The notes under the pieces: model-generated | The model's database searches: none | Seen by the model: only the letters and a program-made list of their open reading frames with translations | Told to the model about the DNA's origin: nothing | Position numbers and translations under genes: made by a program | Part shown: positions 1 through 10,930 of the stretch, piece after piece | How the letters are laid out: every line of letters starts with the position of its first letter | Numbering within the stretch: position 1 is the first letter of the stretch | Assembly: GCF_033118175.1 (NCBI RefSeq) | Contig: NC_083710.1 | Span: forward strand, 37,851,501 to 37,915,500 | Reading direction: 5' to 3' | Length of the DNA: 64,000 nucleotides | From: Dama dama | Taxonomy: Eukaryota > Chordata > Mammalia > Artiodactyla > Cervidae

Positions 1-538
1 AATATAAATTACATCCAATCTTTGTCAATTTTGTATAACATGCCAAGCATCTCCTTGGGTTTATTGACTAAAGCTTTTGTCTATGAAAGGTTTAAACCCT
101 ATGATTATCCTAAGAAGGTTCTGATCCTGAAGAGTGTGTCCCAGTCACCTCATGTTCCCCAGAGGCCCTGCTAATGACTGAAAAAAAAAATACCCAAGAT
201 TTTAAATATATTTATTTGGAGTCAGATAAACATGGTTTAAAACTGACTCCATGTGAGACTAGCTCTGATGCTTCATCCCACAGAGGCTCAATTTCCTCCT
301 CCTTAAATGGACTAATTGCTCAATGACCGCACCCCTCACCTCACCCCACCACTGTCAGGTGTCAGGTGGGCAAAGTCCCCACCCCCAGGCTTCTAGAGAA
401 ACTTGGGTTTTCCAGTGAATGAGTGCATATTACTTTTCCCATCAAAAAGTCAGATAATAATAATATTAGATAATATCAAATGAGATCTATTTCATTCATA
501 TAATCTATTTTTAATATGTGATTTTTAAAAGCTTTATT

Positions 539-712
539 GAGGGACTTCCCCAGTGGTCCAGTGATTAAGACTTCACGTTCCAGTGCGGGTGGTGTGGGTT
601 CCATCTCTGGCCTGGGAGCTACGATCCTCGGGGCCAAAACACCAAAACATAAAACAGAAGCAGTATTGTAATGAATTCAATAAAGACTTTAAAAATAGTC
701 CACATTAAAAAA
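539..712 (+). mobile_element. tRNA-derived SINE, CHR-2 type
   Basis: GGGACTTCCCCAGTGGTCC head, an internal B-box-like GGTTCCATCTCTGGCC, and the typical tail (CCAAAACATAAAACAGAAGC ... AATAAAGACTTTAAAAATAG) identify an older cetartiodactyl SINE. Confidence 0.85.
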
Positions 713-727
713 AAATCTAAAAAAAAG

Positions 728-800
728 TAACAGTTTTATTGAGATATCATTCACATATTATACAATTCACCCATACGGCATATCAGTTTTGTATAAACTT
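728..800 (-). mobile_element. L1-like 3' region fragment
   Basis: CAGTTTTATTGAGATATCATTCACATA and the following CAATTCACCCAT are typical of mammalian L1 3' sequence; the remainder is too diverged to assign. Confidence 0.45.
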
Positions 801-1227
801 GGAAGATAATTGAACTTTTTAAAGGTCAATCTGAGACTCCGGGGAGCTTATTCCAGTGGTAGCCCCTCTAAATCCTTGTCTCCAACAATTAGCTCTGCCC
901 TCTGATGGACCAAAAGCTAAGACTAGATCCACTGGATTCAAGACACGCTGTGAAAGTATAGATGTCTCTTGTTACCTGGAAATGGCCAGAGTGATGAAAT
1001 GATTCATTCTCTATTGAATACCTTCTGTATCCACGGCCTTGCATCTGACCAGGGGAGGCAAAGGTGAACAAGACATTCTGGAGGACCTCCTTGCAAAGAC
1101 GAGGAAGGTTTGTACAACACGGAAGAGAACCCTTGGGACACTTGAGGGGATAATGTATACATTTTTCTTATTAGATTTGATATATGATATTTTTTCTGGA
1201 GTACATTCTACTGGAAATCTTCAACCG

Positions 1228-1251
1228 CACACACACACACACACACACACA
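1228..1251. repeat. (AC)n microsatellite
   Basis: Twelve AC units immediately before the head of a Bov-tA SINE. Confidence 0.95.
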
Positions 1252-1254
1252 TGA

Positions 1255-1457
1255 GGGCTTCCCAGGTGGTGCCAGTGGTAAAGATCTGCCTGCACTGCAG
1301 CAGACTTAAGACACGGGTTCAATCCCTGGGTTGGAAAGATCCCATGGAGAAGGAAATGGCAACCCAATCCAGTACTCTTGCCTGGAGAATCCCCATGGAC
1401 AGAGGAGCCTGCAGTCCATGGGGCCGCAAAGAGTCGGACACGACTGAGCAGGCACAC
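1255..1457 (+). mobile_element. Bov-tA SINE
   Basis: A full-length copy: GGGCTTCCCAGGTGGTGCC head, GGTTCAATCCCTGGGTTGG B-box region, GGAGAAGGAAATGGCAACCC, and the GTCGGACACGACTGAGCA tail. Confidence 0.95.
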
Positions 1458-2894
1458 GGGACACACCCTCAAACACCCTACATAATAAGTATCTGTCACC
1501 TTTAACTCCACGTCTGGGCTCTGTAAAGCATATTATGTAAATATTCCATTTCAGGGATGTTTATCTGGGGTCACGTAATGGCTGTAGTGACCATGACCTT
1601 CTCTACAGTAGACCGTGCCCAGGCAGTTATTAATAACAGCTGCAGTTCTTCCCTTGTCTTACATTTTGGGCTCTTGATTTACAAGGTGAATGAATCTGAC
1701 TTCTCTGTTTTGCGAAGATGCCTTTTTCAAGTCTGTGCTGACTCATGTTTTGCTCTGACAGCAAGGAGAGCAGTACTGTTATTCCCAGGGTAATTCCAGT
1801 GGAGGCTCCTGTGGGTCAGGAGTCTGTGTGCACTGGCTCCTTGTTTCTGTAACATTAGGGACTTTCAAGGGTGAATTTTTCAGCATATCATAGAGGATTT
1901 AGCTGTGTGTGAATGTGTCTGGTCAAGCATGATGAAAAGTAATGCTGATTTTTAATTATCATCTTTAGAGGAATGTGTGTTCTATTTGCAGGAGGTCTCT
2001 GAAGGCTCTTCTGGCTTGAGTCTTTGCTATAAAGGGGTGAAAAGACTGTTTCTAGGGAGACTGGCGCAGTTGAGACAGGTAGAGCTCAGGGTTGTTCAGA
2101 ACAGTGAAGGAGGAGGGGCCCCCTCGAATCCCCACTTCCTCAGACACGACCCTCAGTCACGTGGTCATGATTTAAAACCTGGGTGTCCGGTCTGTTTCTG
2201 TTTCAAGTAGAGCAACTCAAAGAAATGTTCGCCTTGGTTAAGTGGAGCTGGCATGCTTCTTTCCTGCTCCTTGAATGAGATCATGTATGGTGCCAACCCC
2301 ACCTGCTATGGGAGAGCTGGGCTGCCAAAGCAGGGTGTTTTAGCTGGATGGACACGCTGTGCTTGTATTAGCCGTGGGCAGTGGCTTTGGGCGACGAGGC
2401 CAAATGTGTGGATTCCACAGCTGGCCAGGGCCGACCGCCAGGCCGGTTCCCTAATCGCCGTTGTAGGCTACCAACTGTTTGGTCCCTGATGCATCAGAGA
2501 AGGACAAGGGTCAGTGGGCAGAGGCCGTGAGCTTGTCATGTCCCTTCGTGTGTTAGAGAATATTCCATGAGCAAAGACTGGCGTCTCGTATGTGCGGGAC
2601 TGGCCTGCAGTTCATTAGGTACTTGTAGAGGTCGCTCAGGCCCATCTTTTCGATGACTCTGCGTGGATGGGGCAGACTGTCCTGGGCCACCGTGAGGAAG
2701 GTGGGGCACGAGAGATTATGTGATTCCCAAGCCGTGGCATCCACCTTCAGTGATACGAGAGGGGCAGCTTACTTCCCCTTTGGGGAAACGTATGGGCAGA
2801 GAAGGATGTAATAGTTCAGTGTCTTTATTGTGTCAGGCAGTCAATAGCAGGACTAAGGTAAGAGATGGAGTAAAAGCCTTAGTTTAAGTCCTTG
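1458..2894. other. Non-coding stretch, nothing recognised
   Basis: Short ORFs only, none with a recognisable domain. No repeat family identified by eye. Confidence 0.6.
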
Positions 2895-3015
2895 AGATGG
2901 TGCTTGACTCTCCTGGACACCAATTTCCTTAACTGTAAAATGAAATTAATAATTTCCTACCAATTCATTAGGCTGTTATGAGACTGAAACAAGACAGTAT
3001 CTATGAAATCACTCT
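2895..3015 (-). mobile_element. MIR SINE remnant
   Basis: CCAATTTCCTTAACTGTAAAATG and GGCTGTTATGAGACTGAAAC follow the reversed MIR core. Confidence 0.6.
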
Positions 3016-3558
3016 AACAAATTAAAAACACTGCACCTCTGCAAGGTAATCTTACCACACTACATTACAGTTTTACTATCAGTAACATTTCCACTGTACT
3101 CAGAATTTAGGATATTCTAATATTCTTGACCATGTTAATGAAATAAAGACAAAGTTATCATGAAAGCAGTAAAAAGAAAAACCCTAGATTTAACATATCA
3201 TGATTAATCTGATTTTTCTTATTGAGGAACTTTCAAATTTATTAGTATGGATAGTTTGAATGTTTATATTTCTTATGTTTAAAATTGCATTAGGCTGCTG
3301 TTCAATCATATTAGATGCCATAAGAAAGGCTAGTAGCTTTTATCTTCCATGTATTGTCATTGTAAAGGATTTATAGAAGTAAACGTGTGGTATACTGAAG
3401 CACTCAAAAATGGATTCATTATCAGATGGAGATTTGTATACAATAGAAACGTTAAACATAGAGTATAAAAATCCTATATAGTGGTAGTCAGCAAGGAACA
3501 AAACATTTCTGTAGTTTAAAACAATAAGGATGAAATAGCAATAAATATACACTTAATT

Positions 3559-3673
3559 TGGAGAAGGGAATGGCAATCCACTCTAGTATTCTTGCCTGGA
3601 GAATCCCACAGACAGAGAAGCCTGGTGGGCTACAGTCCGTGGGGTCACAAAGAGTCAGACATAACTGAACGAC

Positions 3674-3710
<37 letters not shown>
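3559..3710 (+). mobile_element. 5'-truncated Bov-tA SINE with (AC)n tail and target-site duplication
   Basis: Begins at GGAGAAGGGAATGGCAATCC, so the tRNA-like head is missing. It ends in about 17 AC units (3,675-3,709). TACACTTAATT flanks it at 3,548-3,558 and 3,711-3,721, an 11-base direct repeat that proves insertion as a unit. Confidence 0.95.
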
Positions 3711-3711
<1 letters not shown>

Positions 3712-4200
3712 ACACTTAATTATAGGGAGAGATGTGTTCATTTATCTGCATATATATACTGTTTGGCCACTGCACACCAAGAAATGGATATTTGTTGAAC
3801 TGAATAAAGGTGTGAGTGTGTGTGTGTGAATCACATACTGAGAATTAAGACATTTTAATATTTCTTTTGTCTACATATTTTGATCTTGGATTGCACAGAG
3901 TAATCATGAGAATAAGTAAAGTAATATGTAACAAAGGCTTTGTAAATGTTGATGTGCTCTATGTTTTTCAGTGTTATTTTGTGAAAGTAGCCTGGTTTAT
4001 TGTTGAAATCCCCTACCTGGGGCAGAGAGGTCTGCTGGGGCTGGGTCACTTCCTGGTGTCCCCAGATGCTCTTGAAGGTGTGACTCACTTGCTGCCTCGC
4101 AACCCACCTGCAGAGCTAACATCTCAGTAAACCGACATTGACAGGTCCTGAGGACATCTGTCATCTTGTCCCCTTCTCTTGCCCATAGGGTGTAGGGCAC

Positions 4201-4300
4201 AGCCTCTAACCTCTTTTAGCTTTGGTGTCTTAACCTGTAAAATGAGGAAACTATATGGAAGAAATTTTCGTTTACCTTCTAAGTTCTGCTGCTTTGTCTG
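4201..4300 (-). mobile_element. MIR SINE remnant
   Basis: GTGTCTTAACCTGTAAAATG resembles the reversed MIR core; short and diverged. Confidence 0.45.
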
Positions 4301-4336
4301 AGGATTAAGGTGAGAAAATCAAACAAAATTTTATTA

Positions 4337-4541
4337 AGGAGTCTGGCTCAGATAGAAAGAATCTGCCTGCAATGCAGGAGACCCAGGTTCAATCCCTGGG
4401 TTGGGAGGATCCCCTTAAGAAAGAAATGGCAACCCATTCCAGTAGTCTTGACTAGAAAATCCTATGGACAGAGGAGCCTGGCGGGCTACAGTCCATGGGG
4501 TTGCAAAGAGTCAGACATGATTGAGTGACAAACACAGACAC
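4337..4541 (+). mobile_element. Bov-tA SINE
   Basis: TCTGGCTCAGATAGAAAGAATC to GTCAGACATGATTGAGTGAC; slightly diverged and near full length. Confidence 0.9.
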
Positions 4542-4915
4542 ATGGAGAGACCCAGGAACTGAATAGTTCACTGAAATGGCCAGAGCCCTCAACTTAAGTA
4601 CCATCTTCAGCTAAAGACAGGGTAATGGCAGTAGTGGTTTGGGACTTCAAAGGGGAGGAAGGCAACTGACCCGAAGATAGGAAAGCAAACGTTGGTAAAC
4701 AGCTGTTTGCTGGACCAGGCAGCAACAATGGGACATGGGTGAATTGCAGCAGACAGACTCTGCAGGGTCCTCCCTGTCCATGTGCCTAGTTCATACCACA
4801 GTTCTGCACGGTGATGGCCCATCCTGGAATAGACACTCTGCGTTCCTTTAGATAGTTACTGAGAAGGTCAGAGCTTCTTCCTGAGTCTTTGGGGCCTTAC
4901 AAAGCATCAGCCTAA

Positions 4916-5080
4916 ATTTTCCAGTAGTCATGTATGGATGTGAAAGAAGGACCATAGAGAAAGCTGAGCGCCAAAGAATTGATGCTTTTGAACTGTGTTG
5001 TTGGAGAAGATTCTTGAGAGGCCCTTGGACTGTAAGGAGATCCAACTAGTCAATCCTAAGGGAAATCAGTCCTTAGGTGA
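4916..5080 (+). mobile_element. BovB LINE fragment
   Basis: A short piece of the BovB C-terminal coding region, starting at the PVVMYGCE block (CCAGTAGTCATGTATGGATG) and running to the AATCAGTCC block. It lies next to an AT-rich dinucleotide tract. Confidence 0.85.
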
Positions 5081-5104
5081 TAAAGTGATTCAATTATACA
5101 TTCA

Positions 5105-5212
5105 TAAATATGTATATATATATTTTTTCATCTTCTTTTCCGTCATGGTTTACCACAGGATATTTTATATATATACATATATATCACATATATATATATA
5201 TATGTATATCAC
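5105..5212. repeat. AT-rich dinucleotide tract
   Basis: Repeated TATATATATA and ATATATACAT blocks; low complexity, no gene content. Confidence 0.85.
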
Positions 5213-5215
5213 AGT

Positions 5216-5700
5216 AGGACCTTGTAGTTTATCCATCCTATATATAATGGTTTGCATCTCTGGTGATTTAGTTGCTAAGTCGTGTCCAACAGCTGTGATC
5301 CCATGAATGCCTGCCATGCTCCTCTGTCCATGGGATTCTCCAGGTGAGAATACTGGAGTGGGTTGCCATTTGCTTCTCCAGAGGATCTTCCCAACCCAGA
5401 AATCGAACCCGGGTCTCCGGCATTGCAGACAGATTCTTTACCGACTGAGCTATGAGGGAAGTCCTAGTTTGCATCTACTAACCCCAAACTCCCAGTCCAT
5501 CCCTCCCTGACTGCCCTTTCTGTTAACAACCACAGGTCTGTTCTCTACATCTATCAGTCTGTTTCGTAAATAAGTCCACTTGTGTGACATTTTAGAGTCC
5601 ACATATAAGTGATGTCATACGGTATTTGTCTTTTCCTTTCTGACTTACTTAACTTAGTATGATAACCTCCAGGTCCATCTATGTGGCTTATCAGCCCAAA
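5216..5700 (-). mobile_element. L1 3'-end fragment split by a SINE
   Basis: The pieces on both sides of the SINE at 5,260-5,466 match the antisense of ruminant L1 3' sequence (CTTGTAGTTTATCCATCC; then CCCAAACTCCCAGTCCATCC and ATAAGTCCACTTGTGTGACA). A related L1 piece lies at 31,950-32,520. Confidence 0.65.
5260..5466 (-). mobile_element. Bov-tA SINE with exact target-site duplication
   Basis: An antisense copy ending in GCTATGAGGGAAGTCC. GTTTGCATCT is repeated exactly at 5,250-5,259 and 5,467-5,476. Confidence 0.95.
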
Positions 5701-6319
5701 TTCATTCTCAGGCCAAAGAGATACAGTTGGAGGTAGCAAATTTTTCTCCCCTATTTAGTACTATTAAATAAATAGTATTATTTAAATACCATGTGCAGAA
5801 TTTCATATGAATGAAGAAGGATCTATTGGTACTGAGGGGGTCTTGGGAACCCTGAGGAATACTTTGAATGCTTGGGGAGTAAGTTCTCAGGGAAGTTTCA
5901 CAAGGCCTTGGGTGCATACCTTGATAAAAAGAGAGGGCATGAGTCGTGTTTAGGGAATGAATAGATGCTCCTCACAAAGGCAATAAAATGAGGTTGCAAT
6001 GCAAGGGTGACCCTTTCTGCAAATCTCTTCTCTGCTTGCCTCCCCTCCCCTTTCTTTCCTCTTTTTAAAAACCTTGTTATGTTGAGTCTATTAGTCCATC
6101 TGTACCTCATTCTTAATGAACAGCTATTATGATAATAAATGAAAGATATTAAAGATACTACTTCAAACAAAGATGTCATTATGTACTACTCTATCATGTT
6201 ATAAATGTATTTTCAACATTATCTCATGCTGGAGACACAATATAGTAGACGTTTAATTTTTACCATTATTAAATGGAAATACTATGCATGCAAAAGAGTA
6301 TGTATAAATTAGACTCTTT
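5701..6319. other. Non-coding stretch, nothing recognised
   Basis: AT-leaning single-copy-looking DNA between L1 pieces. Confidence 0.6.
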
Positions 6320-7924
6320 TGCCCACTTTCCTTTGAGGTAGTTTCTTTTTTATTTTCAAGAGTTCTCTGTTGATTATCTGTGTGGCAAGTATGTTCTCCT
6401 GATGTTTGTAGCTTGAGATGTTCATCTTTTTAATGTGGTTTGAATGTAGTCATCTTTTTCTTCTGTGGTTCGTGCTTTCTATCTGCTGTTTAAGGAGTTC
6501 ATTTCTACCCTGAGGTCATGAGGATATTGGGTTATATTTCTTCCTAGAAACTTTACGGTGTGATTGTCTCACTTATGCCCTTAATCCCCTGGAATTGATA
6601 CTTGTGTGCACTGTGAGGTTCAAACAGGTTTCTATTTCCAGGTGGGTAAGCACTTGTCCCAGTAACATTTCTTGAATGGTCCAGCTTTCCCCACTGTACT
6701 CTACCAACACCTCTGTCACGTATCAAGTTTCCATTAATGCAAGGATCTGTTTCTGAGCTTTATAACCTTTTGATTGTTTCTGTTTGAATACCCTACCAAC
6801 TCAGGTATTACAGTTTTTTTTACAGTTTGCTATTTAGCAAAGCAAATCTTTCCCCTCATACTTCTGAAGGACTGTCTTTATTCTTATCCCCTTGTTTTCC
6901 CATAGAACTTTTAGAATTTCAAATTTTATTTTGAAAGGTTGTTGGGATTTTGATTGGAATGTCTTTGAATTAAAAGACCAATTGGAGGAGAGGGGATATT
7001 TCAGTGATATTGAGCCTTCCTGCCCTGTATCATGTACATATCACCACGTTTAAAGGGTGTCTTTTGTTCAAGTTTATAGATTTTCTACGTAAAATTTTTA
7101 TGCAAGTTTTTTGTTATAATTATTCCAAGGTAACTTTTTTTCCCTTGATATTATAAATGGTTGTCTCTAAAAATACCTTAAAAAAACTTTTGCTGGTATG
7201 TAGAAATACAGTTGAACTTCTATCAGTAATCTGGATCAACTCTATCATTAATTCTGTTGACTTGTCTGAAATACTTTTTGAATGTCCCACCTGTGAAAGG
7301 TGATGATTCCCCCCACCTCCTGTCCCTGTCCAGTGAAATGTTTACTAGACAGAGATAGCCCAGTGTGAGGTTTGCTCATTAAGAAGTTCCCATCTATTTC
7401 CTCTTTACTAAATGTTTGTTTTCTTTCCTATTTGACAGAAGGTCTTTAATGGGTATGGAATTTGATCCTCTGATAAGCCCAATCAATTTGGTCATAGACT
7501 ATTATCTTGTATTATTATACTATATATGCTGCATTCAGCTTGCTAATATGTATTTAGAATTTTTGTATTTGTGTTTATGAATGACATTTGTCAGTAATTT
7601 TCCTTTTGCATACTGTGCCAATCTGGTTTAGATAACTGGATTTGGGAATATTATCAGAAAGATGACATTATTTGGGCATATTGTCTGTTTTTATGTTTTC
7701 TGGTAGACTTTGTTGTTTTAGAGTTACCTTGCTTATTGAATATTTGGTACATCTTTCCAGTAAAACCATCTAGCCTAATGTTTTCCCTTTGGAGAGATTT
7801 TAAATATCAGTGAATGAAACTGTTTTGGATTGACTTGTTTCTTGAATTTGTCTGGTACTTTATATTTTTCTAATAATTTGTCTATTTTCAAAGTTTGAAA
7901 ATTCATTACCTTAGAGTTATTTTT

Positions 7925-8330
7925 AGGGGATTCCCTGGTGGTCCAGTGGTTAGGACTCTGCACTTTCACTGCCGAGGGTCTGAGTTCAATTCCTGGTGAC
8001 ATGCTAAGTCACTTCAGTCATGTCCGACTCTTTGTGACCCCATGGACTGTAGGACCCCATGGACTGTAGCTGGACAGGCTCCTCTTGTCTATGGGATTTT
8101 CCAGTCAAGAATACTGGAGTGGGTTGCCATTCCCTACTCCAGGGGATCTTCCTGACCCAGGGATCGAACCCATGTCTCTTGCACCTCCTGCATTGGCAGG
8201 CAGGTTCTCTACCACTAGCGCCACCTGGGAAGCACAGAATGTAGCCACTTCCTGGTAGGAGATGTAAGATCTTGCAAGCCACATGGGCATGAGCAAAAAT
8301 AAATAAATAAATGAAATTTAAAAAATAATA
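7925..8330 (+). mobile_element. CHR-type SINE split by a Bov-tA
   Basis: The head (GGGATTCCCTGGTGGTCCAG to GTTCAATTCCTGGT) at 7,925-8,000 and the tail (GATCTTGCAAGCCACATGGG then an AAATAAATAAATA run) at about 8,262-8,315 belong to one element. The intervening DNA is a Bov-tA, so the CHR copy is the older insertion. Confidence 0.75.
8001..8235 (-). mobile_element. Bov-tA SINE with internal 17-base duplication
   Basis: An antisense Bov-tA (GCTAAGTCACTTCAGTCATG to CGCCACCTGGGAAGCA). GACCCCATGGACTGTAG is present twice in tandem at 8,036-8,052 and 8,053-8,069. Confidence 0.9.
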
Positions 8331-8580
8331 TTCTGTTATCTTTTAAATTCCTGATGCATCCCATTTTCATCCCTATATATATGTATATATTATGTATGTT
8401 ACTTATTTTATCTTGATCAGTCTTGCTGCAAATTGGCCAATTTTATTAGACTTTTAAAATAACTCACTTTCCATTGTATCTTTGTTTTCTATTTTGTTAA
8501 TTCTACTCTTATCTACTCTCAATCTTATTTTCTTTGGATTTATCCCCATAATCTTTTTTCTAAAGTCTTGAAATGGATTC

Positions 8581-9639
8581 TTAATTTTCAGTCATTCATT
8601 TTCCTGAATGAAATTATTGAAGGCAATAAATGTCCCATAAATCTACAAAACCCCCTCTATAATGAAGAAGGAGCAAGTCAAAGCCTCAGTGTTTTTCATG
8701 GGCACTTGCTTCAACCAGAATTTAATAAGATTACTTTTGTGTTCCTTTTGTTTATTTTTAGAGCTACCCTCTATTTGTGGAAGGTGGTACTGGGTTTCCA
8801 TTTATATTGTGGGTGGAAAGTTTCCATTTATAATGCATTTATTTAAGTAGAGAGTTATTTTAAGAAAGAAAAACATTAAGTAAATAATCAAAGAGGTGAT
8901 ACATAGTAGGCCAAAGATCCTCAGAATGGTATGCTTCATCTCAAATATGAGAAACATTATGAAATGACTATAATCTGTGACTACCATGTGGGAAACTGAT
9001 GTCCCAGGCAGTTCACTGCCTTCTTTTACCCACTTGCATGGTCACTAGCAAGTATAGTTGTTCAGCCACAGAGGATGAGCTTTGAATAATCAGGGAGTAA
9101 GACAAGTCCTGGGCACACACATGCACAAATGGCTCAGTATCCAAAAAAGGGAAATAGTTTCTGGAATTCCAAATTGTGGGTCAGATGTTCATAACAGAAG
9201 TGATACTAAAACTGAAGATGGGATTGCTAGTGAGCGGTCATGAGCGGTTAGGACATGGTTGTCCTTGGGTCTCAGCATGGATACAGGGGGGCACATCTTC
9301 AGTGCATTTCTCCCTTCAACAAAACTGTTCAGATGGCAGCACAGTAGGGGTCAGGAGAAAGACGGTATCCTGACCATAATAATATGCTGGGGAAAGTCGC
9401 TGTATCGTGCTAGAAATGATGGCAAAAAAACGCATGTAATGTGCATTCATTGCAGCTCAGAGTTATTTAGGAAAAACGACCCAAAGATTGTTTTTTCTTA
9501 TTTTTTTGTAATGATGATCCATTGTCCATCTGGAGGAAAGTTATAATAATTTGCCATGAGTCTCTTTGCTGTTTAGCAAGTTTATCAAATGTGCCAGGTG
9601 ATACGAGGTTGGTTAACATCCCAGATGACAGAAAATGAA
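8581..9639. other. Non-coding stretch, nothing recognised
   Basis: No repeat, gene or motif that I can support; the small ORFs look random. Confidence 0.6.
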
Positions 9640-9836
9640 AATGAAAGTGATAGTATCTCAGTTGTGTCTGACTCTTTGCAGCCCCATGGACTATACAGTC
9701 CATGGAATTCTCCAGGCCAGAATACTGGAGTGGGTAGCCTTTCCCTTCTCCAGGGGATCTTCCCAACCCAGGGATCGAACCCAGGTCTCCCACACTGCAG
9801 GTGGATTCTTTACCATCTGAGCCACTAGGGAAGCCC
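9640..9836 (-). mobile_element. Bov-tA SINE (tA3-like)
   Basis: ATGAAAGTGATAGTATCTCAG through GGACTATACAGTCCATGG to GCCACTAGGGAAGCCC. The CAGTCCATGG-containing palindrome is the form typical of the tA3 subtype. Confidence 0.93.
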
Positions 9837-10190
9837 ATTTGCTATATGATTTCATATAAAAGAGGAATAAGATTTTGGATGGGTTTGTTTCAATTAATCT
9901 CACTCACTCATGGTACCCAGGGATATTTTTATGATACCAAGTCACTAGGGAAGTGTTTGGGGAAGAATTTTCAGTGAATCTTCAGTTTCTTCCCTGGATT
10001 TTCATGAATCCAAGAATCCCTAGTGATCTAAATATAGCTTAGATTATGATCTCTATATTACTTTTGTCTACAAGGCAACATTGCTGGGTAGCAAAAACAG
10101 AATAAGTCAGCAGCTGGTTTTCTTGTTTTCCACCCCTCACTTCCTAGTCGAGCATCTGAAACACCACCACTTAGCTCCGTGTTTCTAAGC

Positions 10191-10284
10191 TCCTTGGTTC
10201 TGAGCTCCAGGGACTTTCTAATTATAAACTGCTGGTTGCATCAGAGCCCTGCCTAGGAACATGGCACCTGGTCTCCCCTCACCA
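10191..10284 (+). repeat. Left arm of a ~92-base inverted repeat
   Basis: The arm includes CTGAGCTCCAGGGACTTTC and TGCCTAGGAACATGGCACC. It matches the reverse complement of 10,834-10,930 with about nine mismatches by my alignment. Immediately to its left is a short 15-base tandem repeat containing AGCTCC. Confidence 0.85.
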
Positions 10285-10833
10285 CCAGCCAAGTTGGTGT
10301 TTCTTAGGTTGGTGTTTCACAGATGTGTGAAAGGTTCCTGCTTTCACACAGCTGTCTCCCCCAAAGAAATGCCATCATGTCTAAGAGGGTGCCTTGGATA
10401 TTAGAAAGGATTTGTAACCATGATACTTGCAGGAGTGGGTAGGAAATTCAGTCTCATGCATCCCTCTGACTTAGCCTGGTTGTCAAAGTTTGTCATTGTT
10501 TTTTTTTCCTTCTGGTTTATTTCTTAACGTGTTAGGCTGTTGCAGGCACCCATGGTTCTTAAGTATATTGCTAGTAAAATACTCTTTTATTAAGCATAGA
10601 TGTTTCACTTTCAGATGTGAGTTATAATGTGTAAAGTCACAGGCTTGGGTCTTGGGGTGCTGTTCCTGAGAAAAGGTACATTGTGCGAAGCACATATTCC
10701 ACTTGGAAGAAGCCAGGGAACTGGAGGGATGAGGAGAAATGCTGGGGGAATGAGGAGTGAGAACATGGAACCAAGTTAAGTAGGCGTGTTTTTATTTATA
10801 GCGACGGCCATGTGCGGTTACAATGTGTGTCTG

Positions 10834-10930
10834 CCAGTGGTGAGTGGAGACCAGGTGCCATGCTCCTAGGCAGGGCTCCGACACAACCAGCAGCTTATAA
10901 TTAGAAAGTCCCTGGAGCTCAGCACCGTGG
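10834..10930 (-). repeat. Right arm of the ~92-base inverted repeat
   Basis: GACCAGGTGCCATGCTCCTA and TTATAATTAGAAAGTCCCTG mirror the left arm. About 550 bases of unassigned DNA separate the arms. I cannot name a repeat family that contains this sequence. Confidence 0.85.

Larger units (their letters stand above)
6320..8580 (-). mobile_element. Ancient L1 LINE ORF2/3' remnant, antisense
   Basis: The sequence is the reverse complement of degraded L1 coding DNA, for example GGGATTTTGATTGGAATGTC near 6,945, TCTTTCCAGTAAAACCATCT near 7,752 and TTTCTATTTTGTTAATTCTA near 8,485. It is riddled with stops and split by nested SINEs at 7,925-8,330. Confidence 0.8.

Noticed and set aside
1255..1457. tRNA-like promoter boxes in this and other SINEs
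   Set aside because: The A/B-box-like sequences belong to tRNA-derived SINEs, with no intact cloverleaf or separate tRNA gene.
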